A stretch of 63,170 bases of DNA from a virus: the IMG/VR virus record IMGVR_UViG_3300035701_000027, positions 1-63,170 of that record. The stretch is one strand, 5' to 3'. The position numbers and the translations under genes were made by a program. Of the stretch, positions 41,667 to 49,816 are shown piece by piece. Positions within the stretch are counted from its first letter, which is position 1, and the number at the start of each line of letters is the position of its first letter. The notes beneath the pieces are model-generated. The model searched no databases and was not told the origin of the DNA. It saw only the letters and a program-made list of their open reading frames with translations.

Positions 41667-42667
41667 TCATCTGCAAGCCGAAGGGACTGAAGCTCAGTGA
41701 CGAGGCGCTGGAGAATTCGTGGTCGAACAACGATGACGGCGCCGGCTTCATGTGGGCCGACAAGGGCAGGATACGGACGATCAAGGTTCTCAAGAGCTAC
41801 GCCAGGTTTAAGAAGGCGTACGACAGGTTCCGGACGAGTGAAGACCTCGACCACAAGGCCGTCGTCCTTCACTTCCGGATAGGGACGAGTGGACACAAAA
41901 GCATCGACAACTGCCATCCCTTCATGGTGAACGACAATGTGGCCCTATGTCATAACGGAATCCTGTCCTGCGTCGATGTCCCGGCGAACAGCAAGGTCAA
42001 CGACACGCGGATTTTCATCAACAAATTCTTCAAGAAGTGGGACAAGAGCGGGACGAAGGATTGGCTCGCCGACGTCGAATGGCTCTCGACAATTGAGAAG
42101 CTCATCGGCGCCTACAACAAATTCGTGCTGATGAACAATCGCGGCGAGGTCGTAATCCTGAACGAATCACAGGGAACCTGGGACAGCAAGTGCTGGTTCA
42201 GCAACAGCGATTACAAGTACAAGCGGTACAGCTTTATGACCGGAGCCGGCTCGTATTGCGACTACGAAAACGACTACTGGGACAAGGCGAAAAGCACTCG
42301 CCGTTACTACGGCGACGATTGGGAGTGGAGCGAAACGGAAAACAAGATGGTCTGGATAGGCCAGGAGAAAGCGAGGGCCGCAGACAACAAGGCCGTGACG
42401 GTACAGACCGCCAACAACCTCGTCCCTTTTTCGGAGCAGAAGCCGACGGAGACAAATCCGTGGCCGGAGGAAACGGAGAAGGCTCCGCCCCTGGACGAGA
42501 TCGACATGCCGCACGACGACCCTCAATACTGTCTCGAATGTCACACAAAGCTATCGGACTATGCCATTCAGCTTGGCTTCGGATGTTGCGAGGGTTGCGT
42601 CAACGAATACTTCGACGAAGACAAAGAGGTGACGACGCTCGAAGCGCAGGGAAAAATGCCATCTTAA
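41657..42667 (+). CDS. Class-II glutamine amidotransferase-like protein
   Basis: This is a 336-residue protein. Met removal would expose Cys2 (MCIIICKPKG), the Ntn-hydrolase nucleophile. HFRIGTSGH (R74) and CHNG (N100, G101) match the glutamine-site Arg and oxyanion residues of class-II GATases. The last ~60 residues add a CLEC ... CCEGC zinc ribbon. It overlaps the amidoligase gene by 10 bases, so the two are co-translated, and they probably form one glutamine-dependent amide-forming system. Confidence 0.8.
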   Translation: MCIIICKPKGLKLSDEALENSWSNNDDGAGFMWADKGRIRTIKVLKSYARFKKAYDRFRTSEDLDHKAVVLHFRIGTSGHKSIDNCHPFMVNDNVALCHNGILSCVDVPANSKVNDTRIFINKFFKKWDKSGTKDWLADVEWLSTIEKLIGAYNKFVLMNNRGEVVILNESQGTWDSKCWFSNSDYKYKRYSFMTGAGSYCDYENDYWDKAKSTRRYYGDDWEWSETENKMVWIGQEKARAADNKAVTVQTANNLVPFSEQKPTETNPWPEETEKAPPLDEIDMPHDDPQYCLECHTKLSDYAIQLGFGCCEGCVNEYFDEDKEVTTLEAQGKMPS

Positions 42668-42679
42668 AAAGGAGGAGCA

Positions 42680-42889
42680 ATGCCGCCCGAAAAAAAGGAG
42701 AAGATTGTCTCGGGAGATCCCGTGCTACCCGAAATCCTCGCCGATCTCAAGGCCCTGAAGCGGCACGACTTCACCAAGGAGGGGTCGATGATCACCAATA
42801 ACCTGCTCTGGAACCGAGTCCTGCTTGAGTGCATCCGTGTCGTGAACGAGCATTACCGGATACCGTTGCCGAATGGGACGGGGGTATAA
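42680..42889 (+). CDS. Small protein after the GATase gene (unknown)
   Basis: This is a 69-residue protein (MPPEKKEKIVSGDPVLPEIL), helical, behind AAAAAGGAGGAG. Its TAA overlaps the next ATG (TAATG). The family is not recognised; it could be an accessory part of the amide-ligase module. Confidence 0.5.
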   Translation: MPPEKKEKIVSGDPVLPEILADLKALKRHDFTKEGSMITNNLLWNRVLLECIRVVNEHYRIPLPNGTGV

Positions 42890-43125
42890 TGGACATCGAA
42901 AAATTCATGGCCGAGAGGAAGTGGATGCGTGGGGCCAACCCATTGTCGTTCCTGGACAACAAGCCTGAGGAACCGTGTTATGTATGCGGAACCGTGACGC
43001 CGCTCCGCGATCTCGCGGCCATACATGGACCCACTAATGAGGCGGGTGCGGATCACTTCGGTCTGTGCAAAAACTGTATCGACAAACTACCCACCGGATA
43101 TTATTATTGCGGGTGCGGAGGATAA
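42889..43125 (+). CDS. Zinc-ribbon protein, 78 residues
   Basis: MDIEKFMAERKWMRGANPLS is followed by CYVCGTVTPLRDLA, CKNCID and a terminal CGCGG. The chosen ATG overlaps the preceding TAA. Likely one zinc ribbon. The function is unknown. Confidence 0.55.
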   Translation: MDIEKFMAERKWMRGANPLSFLDNKPEEPCYVCGTVTPLRDLAAIHGPTNEAGADHFGLCKNCIDKLPTGYYYCGCGG

Positions 43126-43136
43126 GGAGGATGAGT

Positions 43137-43673
43137 ATGTCAACGAAAATCTATTTCAACGGCAAAGGAAAAGAAGTCCGACGCCTGGTGTTGGGAGACA
43201 AGAAGCCTGGGGCTCCCGTGAAACTGGAGGGGCGAGCCAAAGAGCACGGATACATCGAAGGCATCTTCGGCAAGGCCCTGCCCCAAGAGCGGGACCACAT
43301 CAACGGGAAGTTGCGCGGGAAAGACCCCGCCAACCACGTCTCCGCCGTCCATGAATACGTAGGTGAGGAGGACATCTGTTGCGGGGACTGCGGGGCCAGG
43401 GCAAAGCACATCTGCGTCGAGAACGACGGAAGGATATGGTTCCATTGCGGGATCTGCGAGGTAGGACAGGGGGCAGGCATGGGTCGTAAAAAGAAATGGG
43501 GAAAGTGGTCGAGGGCGAAGGCCAAGCCCATTACGGTTCAGGATCTTCTGGAGTTGGAGGCCGACCTGAAGAAGCGCGGCATTATTTACCCCATCGAGAT
43601 GGTAGAAGGCGTGCCGCCGGACGTGGATATGTCAAGGTTTGAAGGAGCACAGGGAGGAAACGATGACGACTGA
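43137..43673 (+). CDS. Zinc-ribbon protein, 178 residues (unknown)
   Basis: Starting MSTKIYFNGKGKEV, the protein has CCGDCG and WFHCGICEVG in the middle (zinc ribbon) and a basic KKKWGKWSRAKAK stretch after it, then an acidic tail. I chose the second ATG (43137) for spacing from AAGGAGG. It is probably a nucleic-acid binder. The family is not recognised. Confidence 0.55.
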   Translation: MSTKIYFNGKGKEVRRLVLGDKKPGAPVKLEGRAKEHGYIEGIFGKALPQERDHINGKLRGKDPANHVSAVHEYVGEEDICCGDCGARAKHICVENDGRIWFHCGICEVGQGAGMGRKKKWGKWSRAKAKPITVQDLLELEADLKKRGIIYPIEMVEGVPPDVDMSRFEGAQGGNDDD

Positions 43674-43830
43674 CGACGACCTGAATTGGTGCGAAAACTG
43701 CTGGTGGAATTCGCATGAAACGGCGCCGGAGAAATGCGAGAACTGCATAGACGGCTCCATGTTCCTCGACTACGCCGCCGGAATGTTTCCCTATGGATCG
43801 GGACAGGTTTCAGAGGGAGGAAATGACTGA
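43663..43830 (+). CDS. Small Cys-rich acidic protein, 55 residues
   Basis: MTTDDDLNWCENCWWNSHET with a second CENC pair gives a compact zinc site. It overlaps the previous gene by 11 bases with GGGAGGAAA upstream. Confidence 0.5.
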   Translation: MTTDDDLNWCENCWWNSHETAPEKCENCIDGSMFLDYAAGMFPYGSGQVSEGGND

Positions 43831-43844
43831 TGAGAGGAGGAAGA

Positions 43845-44117
43845 ATGACGATCAAGACGCTCTTCAAAAAACTGGACAGGGTTTATCACGCCGACGGAAG
43901 CATCCGAATCGAAGAGGGTTACGGAGACGGCGACACCCTGGCGCTATTCATAGCGAACGAAGTAAAAAGTCTGGTTCGCGTTGACCTTCCCATCAGATCG
44001 CAGGAGCTCGGAGAATTGTGCAATGCTTTCGACAGAGCCATGTCAGAGCTCGGGGATGTCACCTGCGAGCTCCACGCCATACACTCCATGCAAGTTGAAA
44101 AGGAGAGGAAGAAATGA
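43845..44117 (+). CDS. Small acidic helical protein, 90 residues
   Basis: MTIKTLFKKLDRVYHADGSI was chosen for its GAGGAGGAAG site. It alternates an amphipathic start with a helical second half. It overlaps the next gene by ATGA. The family is not recognised. Confidence 0.5.
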   Translation: MTIKTLFKKLDRVYHADGSIRIEEGYGDGDTLALFIANEVKSLVRVDLPIRSQELGELCNAFDRAMSELGDVTCELHAIHSMQVEKERKK

Positions 44118-44305
44118 AACGCATCTCAATCCAAATGAACGGAGAGTCGAGGCCGTGGACGGTCGGCGATCTTCTCGAGTCCCTCTCGAATGTCAAGCCG
44201 CACGTCCGCATCAAGCTGTACTCGGACGCGGAGGGGAACGAGATAAGGGACATGCTCTTCCTCGAAGTGGGCAAGGACACCGTATATTTTGTACCCTTTG
44301 ACTAA
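44114..44305 (+). CDS. Small protein, 63 residues (unknown)
   Basis: MKRISIQMNGESRPWTVGDL is beta-rich with an LYSDAEGNEIRDMLFLEV hairpin-like stretch, a type of short phage protein seen beside other small early genes. No function is known. Confidence 0.5.
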   Translation: MKRISIQMNGESRPWTVGDLLESLSNVKPHVRIKLYSDAEGNEIRDMLFLEVGKDTVYFVPFD

Positions 44306-44340
44306 AGAAGGATTGGGAATGAATGGTACGTGGTGCTTTG

Positions 44341-44369
44341 TTGACAAAGGAGCGTCTTAAACCTATATT
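44341..44369 (+). promoter_or_regulatory. Strong sigma70 promoter for 44384-47577
   Basis: TTGACA (44341-44346), a 17-base spacer and TATATT (44364-44369). The predicted start, near 44376, falls within the AAAAGGAGG ribosome site of the next gene, so the leader is about 8 bases. This gives the downstream genes their own early expression. Confidence 0.8.
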
Positions 44370-44383
44370 AAAAAGGAGGTTCA

Positions 44384-44686
44384 ATGAGTTTCATCGATGT
44401 CTTCGGGGGCCCCGTGCTCACGAAGGGAGAGGCAAGGGTGAGGTCGCACTTTGAGAAGCTCGGCATCATGCCGTCGGAGGTGCGCCTGCGGGAGAACGTA
44501 CTCACCTTCAAGGGGTGGATCGAGAAAGGGAGGGTGGTGAAGAAGGGAAGCCACGGGTGCCGGCTCACGGTGTTCAAGGAAAAGCTCGTCCGGCATCAGG
44601 ACGGAACCGAGAAGGCGGAGAAAAGACCGTGGCATTACTTCGTTTTCCACGTCAGTCAGACCACGGAGCGCACGGAAGGGGCTTAG
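44384..44686 (+). CDS. ArdC N-domain-like antirestriction fragment
   Basis: This is a 100-residue protein. The segment FKGWIEKGRVVKKGSHGCRL (about 43-62) resembles the core of the ArdC N-terminal ssDNA-binding domain, which usually precedes a metallopeptidase in antirestriction proteins. Only this part is present. It has a strong promoter directly in front and an AAAAAGGAGG site. Likely a short ssDNA-binding early protein that could protect entering DNA; the assignment is by motif style only. Confidence 0.5.
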   Translation: MSFIDVFGGPVLTKGEARVRSHFEKLGIMPSEVRLRENVLTFKGWIEKGRVVKKGSHGCRLTVFKEKLVRHQDGTEKAEKRPWHYFVFHVSQTTERTEGA

Positions 44687-44824
44687 GTTGCCCAGGCAAG
44701 GGGTTAGTTAAGCGGTTAAGGAGCGCGCCAGGATGAGGATCGGGGGTCGGGCCGTGGTGCGGGGACTACCCCCTCAAAATTACGCAAATTTCGCAGGTCC
44801 TTAAACTTTAACAAAAGGAAGCAG
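44687..44824. other. Intergenic region before the DUF932 gene
   Basis: The region of 138 bases has a GGGGGT/ACCCCC pairing with a long loop (44743-44775), an AT-rich stretch, and an AAAAGGAAG ribosome site for the next gene. I see no clear promoter or T-tract terminator. Confidence 0.4.
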
Positions 44825-45802
44825 ATGGCACACAATCTCACGCAAAGAGAGGACGGGAAGTACGAGTACATGTTCGCTGGTGCTCCTCCGTGGCACGGTC
44901 TCGGCCAGAACGTCGAAGGCTCCGCCACGGCGGAGGAGGCGATCCGCAAGGCCAACCTGGGATGGTCGGTCAGCAAGCGGCAGATGATGACGCTGGACGG
45001 CATCGACTGTCCGGACTTCTTCGCCATTGTCAGGGATGACAACAACAAACCGCTCGGTCAGGTCGGCCGCCAGTACAAGCCGACGCAGATCAACGAAGCC
45101 TTCGCCTTCTTCGATGCCGTGGTCGGCACGGCCAAGGCCAAGTACATCAGCGCCGGAAGCATCGGCGGTGGCGGCCGCATCTTCATCGTCGCGGAGATGG
45201 AAGGCCTGATCCAGATCAAGGGAAACGACACCGTGAGGCGATACCTCACGTTCTGCCACGGCCACGATGGCACTCTCGCCCACCGACTGTTCCCGACGGG
45301 GATCAGGGTGGTATGCCAGAACACGCTCGATGCCGCGCTCGCCAGGGAGAAGGCGGCGAAGGAAGGCTTCTATTCCAGGCACACCGGAGACTTACAGTAC
45401 AGGATCGACGAGGCAGCCAGCATCCTTGGCTTCGCCAACCGGAGCTTCGAGTTGTTCGGAGAGCAGGCCAAGCTGCTCGCCGGCGTCGTGGTCAACGTCC
45501 AGCAGGTCGAGAAATTCCTGCGTACCGTGTTCGAGATCCCGGTCAAGGCGGAAGAGGCAAGCAAGCAGACACAGGAAGCCGTGGACAAGGTGCTCGACAA
45601 CTTCGAGAATCATGCTTTCAATCAGGCTCCCGAGATTAAGGGCACGGCCTGGGCCCTGCTCAATTCCGTGACGCAATTCGCAGACCATCAGGCTCGGTCG
45701 GCGGGGGATGGCGCGGAGCGGAGGTTCAAGTCCATCATGTTCGGCGGCGGAAACTCGCTCAAGGCGACGGCATGGAAGTCGGCGATGGCGCTTGTGAAAT
45801 AG
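44825..45802 (+). CDS. DUF932 phage/plasmid-like protein
   Basis: This is a 325-residue protein with the DUF932 (TIGR03299-type) signature. It starts PPWHGLGQNV, followed by FFAIVRDDNNKPLGQVGRQY, then CHGHDGTLAHRLFPTGIRVVCQNTL and a helical C-terminus. The family is widespread in phages and plasmids, often near replication or defence genes, and its biochemical role is not established. The length is normal for the family. Confidence 0.85.
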   Translation: MAHNLTQREDGKYEYMFAGAPPWHGLGQNVEGSATAEEAIRKANLGWSVSKRQMMTLDGIDCPDFFAIVRDDNNKPLGQVGRQYKPTQINEAFAFFDAVVGTAKAKYISAGSIGGGGRIFIVAEMEGLIQIKGNDTVRRYLTFCHGHDGTLAHRLFPTGIRVVCQNTLDAALAREKAAKEGFYSRHTGDLQYRIDEAASILGFANRSFELFGEQAKLLAGVVVNVQQVEKFLRTVFEIPVKAEEASKQTQEAVDKVLDNFENHAFNQAPEIKGTAWALLNSVTQFADHQARSAGDGAERRFKSIMFGGGNSLKATAWKSAMALVK

Positions 45803-45816
45803 GGGAAGACGACGAA

Positions 45817-45921
45817 ATGGTAGTGGCCGTCGCAGGAGTGACCATGATAGCGCCCTTGGTGTTTGTGGCAGTCTCCGAAGGGTGGAATTCAAAGCCATCA
45901 CATCCTGCGGCCGCCTTTTAA
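45817..45921 (+). CDS. Micro-protein with membrane segment, 34 residues
   Basis: MVVAVAGVTMIAPLVFVAVS is a single hydrophobic span followed by a short polar tail. The ribosome site is modest (GGGGAAG). It may be a small membrane peptide. Translation is plausible but not certain. Confidence 0.4.
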   Translation: MVVAVAGVTMIAPLVFVAVSEGWNSKPSHPAAAF

Positions 45922-45935
45922 AATAAGGAGGAAGC

Positions 45936-46157
45936 ATGCCGGTTACTCACGGAAAAGACGGACGGATGATCATCCGGTGCGACTATTGCGGCAAGGAGAG
46001 GGATGACGGCAAGCAGGCCTTCGTCATCGGCGCCAGCCCTCTCCCGGATTGGGTGATGATGGAAGGCACGGGAAATATGTGCTGCCCTGAATGTTGGGAA
46101 GTGGCGCGCCGCCATTTGGCGAAGGCCATCGACCGCGTCACGGGAAGGAGGAGGTAG
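45936..46157 (+). CDS. Zinc-ribbon protein, 73 residues
   Basis: CDYCGKERDDG and CCPEC frame a classical two-pair zinc ribbon; the C-terminus is basic. An AAGGAGG site precedes ATG 45936. The function is unknown. Confidence 0.6.
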   Translation: MPVTHGKDGRMIIRCDYCGKERDDGKQAFVIGASPLPDWVMMEGTGNMCCPECWEVARRHLAKAIDRVTGRRR

Positions 46158-46158
46158 C

Positions 46159-46440
46159 ATGGAAGTAGTCTGGAAGTATCCGCTCGAAGCCACGTTCCTG
46201 AATGAGATCATGATGCCGAAGGGCTCCAGGATTCTCTGCGTGCAAACGCAGAAGGAGTGCCCTTGCCTTTGGGTTCTCGTTCCCGAAGAAGAGGGAAAGA
46301 AACCCGATGATTTCGAGTGCCGAAAATTCGTTGTCGTCGGAACCGGACACCCCCTCGAATCCCTGTGGAGCTCGACATACATAGGCACCGTCCAGGTAGC
46401 CGGCGGACAACTCGTTTTCCACATCTTCGAAAGGGAATAG
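46159..46440 (+). CDS. DUF7352-like phage protein
   Basis: This is a 93-residue protein. The pattern VWKYPLEAT ... MPKGSRILCVQTQ ... CLWVLV ... VVGTGHPLES ... YIGTVQVAGGQLVFHIFE matches a small beta-rich family common in phage and bacterial accessory DNA, of unknown function. GGAGGAGG precedes ATG 46159. Confidence 0.65.
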   Translation: MEVVWKYPLEATFLNEIMMPKGSRILCVQTQKECPCLWVLVPEEEGKKPDDFECRKFVVVGTGHPLESLWSSTYIGTVQVAGGQLVFHIFERE

Positions 46441-46441
46441 C

Positions 46442-46573
46442 ATGGCTGTCAAAATCGCCCTGTTCATTCTCGCCATATTGCTTTTGGTTCCAATATCCGC
46501 AATCGTTCACAGAGAAAAAAGGAGGAATAATGCTGACAGATCTCGCAATCACCGACCTCACGCGGTTTACTGA
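46442..46573 (+). CDS. Small membrane protein, 43 residues
   Basis: MAVKIALFILAILLLVPISA is a strong single span with an Arg-rich cytoplasmic-type tail. The ribosome site is AAGGGAAT. It overlaps the next gene by 44 bases in another frame. Membrane function unknown. Confidence 0.45.
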   Translation: MAVKIALFILAILLLVPISAIVHREKRRNNADRSRNHRPHAVY

Positions 46574-46817
46574 ATTCGTTTACTGGCCCGTTCGCAACAT
46601 CGGCGATGATTGCGTCGAGACCGTGAAGGACGGCTCCCATCCAGGAGATTTCTTCTCCGTGTACGGGAAGCATTGGCTTCCTGGGCACAGCACGGAAATC
46701 GAGGAATGGGTCGCCGACTTCACCACGCTCAACGAAGCCGCCGCCTACTGCCTGATGCTCAACCACGCGCTTCAGGGCAGGGTATCGAACATGAAGCAAT
46801 ACGATGGGAAACCATGA
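46530..46817 (+). CDS. Small early protein, 95 residues (unknown)
   Basis: MLTDLAITDLTRFTEFVYWP follows AAAAAGGAGGAAT. Trp-, His- and Asp-rich segments (PGDFFSVYGKHWLPGHSTEI) are visible. No family is recognised. It overlaps the next gene by ATGA. Confidence 0.5.
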   Translation: MLTDLAITDLTRFTEFVYWPVRNIGDDCVETVKDGSHPGDFFSVYGKHWLPGHSTEIEEWVADFTTLNEAAAYCLMLNHALQGRVSNMKQYDGKP

Positions 46818-47125
46818 ACGACAACGAGAGAAACGACAAGATCAACGCGAGGCTTCTTGAGGAAGAGTCGGATCCGACCGTAAAGCTATGGTGGTTGTCG
46901 TTCTGCGATCCGGAACTCCCGAAGGGCCGCTCTTTCCTCGGCGTCATCATCATCGAGGCCATAGGCTACGCCCACGCCATCAAGAAGGCGTGGGATATGA
47001 AGATCAATCCTGGCGGAGAAGTGCTCGGTTTCCTGGTGGGGCCGGTACAGGTTCCCAAGATCCCCAGGGAGTTTTACGACAGACTATTGAGCAAGGAGCA
47101 TCTCGCAAAAGCAGACCTGATTTAA
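46814..47125 (+). CDS. Small early protein, 103 residues (unknown)
   Basis: KLWWLSFCDPELPKGRSFLG begins a conserved-looking alpha/beta core found in several phage proteins of unknown role (short FADx(x)LPxGxQFLGV-type domain). The N-terminus is charged. ATG 46814 overlaps the previous TGA. Confidence 0.55.
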   Translation: MNDNERNDKINARLLEEESDPTVKLWWLSFCDPELPKGRSFLGVIIIEAIGYAHAIKKAWDMKINPGGEVLGFLVGPVQVPKIPREFYDRLLSKEHLAKADLI

Positions 47126-47139
47126 CAAGGGGGAGCAAC

Positions 47140-47244
47140 ATGAAAGCAAAGACCCTGAAAGAAATCGTTTCCTGGATCATCGTAGTCGCGGTGGTGTATC
47201 TTGAATCCGTCGTCGCCGGTATCTGGATCAAATACCATCCGTAA
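47140..47244 (+). CDS. Micro-protein with membrane segment, 34 residues
   Basis: MKAKTLKEIVSWIIVVAVVY has a single span and ends IWIKYHP. The ribosome site AAGGGGGAGC is good. Small membrane peptide of unknown role. Confidence 0.45.
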   Translation: MKAKTLKEIVSWIIVVAVVYLESVVAGIWIKYHP

Positions 47245-47253
47245 GGAGGCGCC

Positions 47254-47577
47254 ATGGAGAATCTATCCAAAAGAGCCGCCGGCGAATTCCTGATGCTGAA
47301 AATCGTGTCGGAATACCTGGGCACGGATCCGGAAATCGCCGATGAATACCTGTACCGCTTCATCAAAACATGGGGAAAGGAGGGGGTAACAGCCGTAAGG
47401 AAATTCATTGAATGGTGCGTCTATCACGACAAGGAGGAAATAATTAAAGACGCCCTGGAGCACGACTTCGCCCTCGAAAAGAAGGAGGGGGTCGCGCCTC
47501 GGGTGTGGGGGTACATGGACTATGAAAGCGACAACGATCCTTCTGCTACTTTACCTGACGATGGGGAGGTCGTATGA
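47254..47577 (+). CDS. Last rightward protein, 107 residues (unknown)
   Basis: This is a helical, acidic protein (MENLSKRAAGEFLMLKIVSE) with GTAAGGAGGC upstream. It ends 19 bases before the convergent terminase gene. The family is not recognised. Confidence 0.55.
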   Translation: MENLSKRAAGEFLMLKIVSEYLGTDPEIADEYLYRFIKTWGKEGVTAVRKFIEWCVYHDKEEIIKDALEHDFALEKKEGVAPRVWGYMDYESDNDPSATLPDDGEVV

Positions 47578-47596
47578 CCATAAATATTGGGACGAG

Positions 47597-49816
47597 TTAA
47601 TGGACAGGGGGCGCCCCTTTTGGCTCTCCTGCTGGACGAGACACGCCTATGCGCTTCTCGATGCTCCTCGGAATCAGGTACCTGATCCTGCTCTTGTGGC
47701 CCTCGGCAAAAATCTTCTCGGCTCTGTTTAAAAAGTCTTCCTTTTTCCCGCCGAATTCAATCGCGCCATTCGCGTTTATCCTGACCCCGTAAGGAACCAA
47801 CGCCTTTGGCTTCCTGTTCAACCGCTTCGATTGAACCATCATCGAGATGATATTGCATAGGGCAAGGCAAAGACTGTGCCCTTCATTGTCCGGACGGTCA
47901 TTGTCGATTACCCAGGTTTCGAGTTGTAACTTAATCATACCCATGTCTTTCAGGATAACGATCCGGTTCTCTTCGAACATCTTGTTGAGCTGAAGGATGG
48001 CGCCGTTCAGGTCAAAAAAGAAATTCGGCTGTATGGCAATCATGTGTTTATTTTGCCATGCCAGATAGGGGCCGTCCTTGATGTTGTTGAATTCGAGTGC
48101 GGCGTCCGTCAATCCGAACATCGCCCTGTTGCCGAACCATGTGAATTGTCGGGGCTTTATCTCGGTATGGTACTGCCGGTTATACATCGTACAGATGGAG
48201 GTGATGGCGGCAACGATCTCGTCGGGGCCCTCCATCCTGGTGACGCCCTCGTAAAAGAGGGTAAGGCGTCCATCTTCCTTGTCCCAAAGGGCGGAGAGGC
48301 AGGATTGCTTCATGTCCCTTTCGTGCCATATACTCCCGTAAAATTCTGCGCGTTTGTAATTCCGGTAATCAAACCGGACGGGGGCATCGACGAAAACATT
48401 GTCCCGCATCTGGATTAGCTTCGGAAGTATCTTCGCCTTTTCCTGGCTGTTGGCGCAACACAGCACGACGGAATCGGCGCGATCGGGGCTCCTGTGCACG
48501 CGCTTTTTGAAGTCGTCCTTCGACTCTGCCCTCTGTCGGCTTCTGTTGTCGAGGCTTGGATTCCAATTACGTCCGCTTAACTCTTCGAGAAGGAGATCGT
48601 CCCTTGGTAATTCGAGCTTCCCGATCATGCTTTTCAATTCGGCCCACATCACGGACGCGGAGTTTGTGTAATGTTCGTTCCCCGCCTCTCCGAACAGGCA
48701 ACGAACCACCTCTATCCCGTCCGTCCGATTACGCAAGAGCTGATCGCTCACGCCGCCGCCCATCGTGGAATCGTCGATCTTTATCCTGATCGCTCTGGAA
48801 AACTTATGCGTCCTGCGGATTTCGCGGACGAGGACGATGATGAGATCGTGTACCTGCACGGTGTCCATTTTCTTATATACTTTACAGGGAAACACCTTGT
48901 ATCCATAACGATAGGTAAGCACGGTAGAGTCGTCTCCGAAACGGGCGATGTCCGCGCCTATCTCAATGTCGCCTTCTTCTGCGGCCGTCCTGTTCATGGC
49001 GTCCCATACCTCTGAGTACGAGAGAATCGCCTGCGGGTTGCCGGAGGGGAATTCTCCGAACACACTGACCCTGGTGATATCGTGATCTATGCCATGGATG
49101 GCAATGGTTCTTTGCGCTCCGGAATCGTTCTTGATCTCTTCGGCGGTCGGTTTGAAATGAAGCCGGCGCCAGTATTTCCCCCACTCCGCGAGCATCTGCG
49201 TCTTGTGGAAATATCCCGTTACCTTCGTCGGGTTGCTGATCAGGATGGTCTTGATTTCCTTTTTGTTGACGTTGTTCACCTGTGTCTGCTCGATTGTCTC
49301 CAGGATTTCATCGGGGATACCGGAGGCCTCTTCGCCAATCATCATCTGATAGTTTTCGTGGTAGCCGGAGACGTTCTCCTTTGTCTTCGCTGTACGCGCC
49401 ACGGCGAACCATGTATCGGGAAAATAAGCGTTCTCAACCTTTTCCTTGCTCCAGATCAGGAGTTCGCGGAGAGGGCTGAATTGAAGCCACTTGTTGATCT
49501 CCGACCATAAAACGTCATGGAGCAGATCGATTTTCGGGGCCGTGGCTATGACCCTGGACATGGGCCTTGTTGCCAGATACCAGGGCACCAGGAGGGCGAC
49601 ACCGGCCGTCTTCCCCCTGCCCCTGCCGGAACGCACGCTTATCCATTCGCTTTCGGCGACTGCTTGAAACAGGTCTTTTTCGTGTCGGTTAAGGGTGGGT
49701 CTCGGGGAGATCGGGTAATATCTGAATATCAAATCCTCGACGAATTCGATGGGATGATCGATATAGGGCGCCAGAAGCCTCGGATCAATGGGAGGATTCT
49801 GTTGCTGAATCGGCAC
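47597..49816 (-). CDS. terL: Terminase large subunit with long C-terminal extension
   Basis: This is the 739-residue packaging motor. The ATPase has Walker A GRGRGKT (64-70), Walker B MMIGEEA (158-164) and the coupling motif ILISNPT (191-197). The nuclease has GADIARFGDD (D289), IKIDDS (D348) and HRSPDRADS (D445/D448), in order. Typical proteins of this class are 450-550 residues. Here about 280 more follow (roughly 461-739), with RLTLFYEGVTRMEGPDEIV and a final GHSLCLALCNIISMM that recall a degenerate second RNase H-like nuclease domain. It overlaps the small-subunit gene by 32 bases. Confidence 0.9.
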   Translation of the reverse strand: MPIQQQNPPIDPRLLAPYIDHPIEFVEDLIFRYYPISPRPTLNRHEKDLFQAVAESEWISVRSGRGRGKTAGVALLVPWYLATRPMSRVIATAPKIDLLHDVLWSEINKWLQFSPLRELLIWSKEKVENAYFPDTWFAVARTAKTKENVSGYHENYQMMIGEEASGIPDEILETIEQTQVNNVNKKEIKTILISNPTKVTGYFHKTQMLAEWGKYWRRLHFKPTAEEIKNDSGAQRTIAIHGIDHDITRVSVFGEFPSGNPQAILSYSEVWDAMNRTAAEEGDIEIGADIARFGDDSTVLTYRYGYKVFPCKVYKKMDTVQVHDLIIVLVREIRRTHKFSRAIRIKIDDSTMGGGVSDQLLRNRTDGIEVVRCLFGEAGNEHYTNSASVMWAELKSMIGKLELPRDDLLLEELSGRNWNPSLDNRSRQRAESKDDFKKRVHRSPDRADSVVLCCANSQEKAKILPKLIQMRDNVFVDAPVRFDYRNYKRAEFYGSIWHERDMKQSCLSALWDKEDGRLTLFYEGVTRMEGPDEIVAAITSICTMYNRQYHTEIKPRQFTWFGNRAMFGLTDAALEFNNIKDGPYLAWQNKHMIAIQPNFFFDLNGAILQLNKMFEENRIVILKDMGMIKLQLETWVIDNDRPDNEGHSLCLALCNIISMMVQSKRLNRKPKALVPYGVRINANGAIEFGGKKEDFLNRAEKIFAEGHKSRIRYLIPRSIEKRIGVSRPAGEPKGAPPVH
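47606..47621 (+). terminator. Possible rightward terminator at the convergent junction
   Basis: AGGGG-GCG-CCCCT followed by TTT lies inside the end of the terminase gene, 29 bases after the last rightward stop. The stem is short, so this is tentative. Confidence 0.4.
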
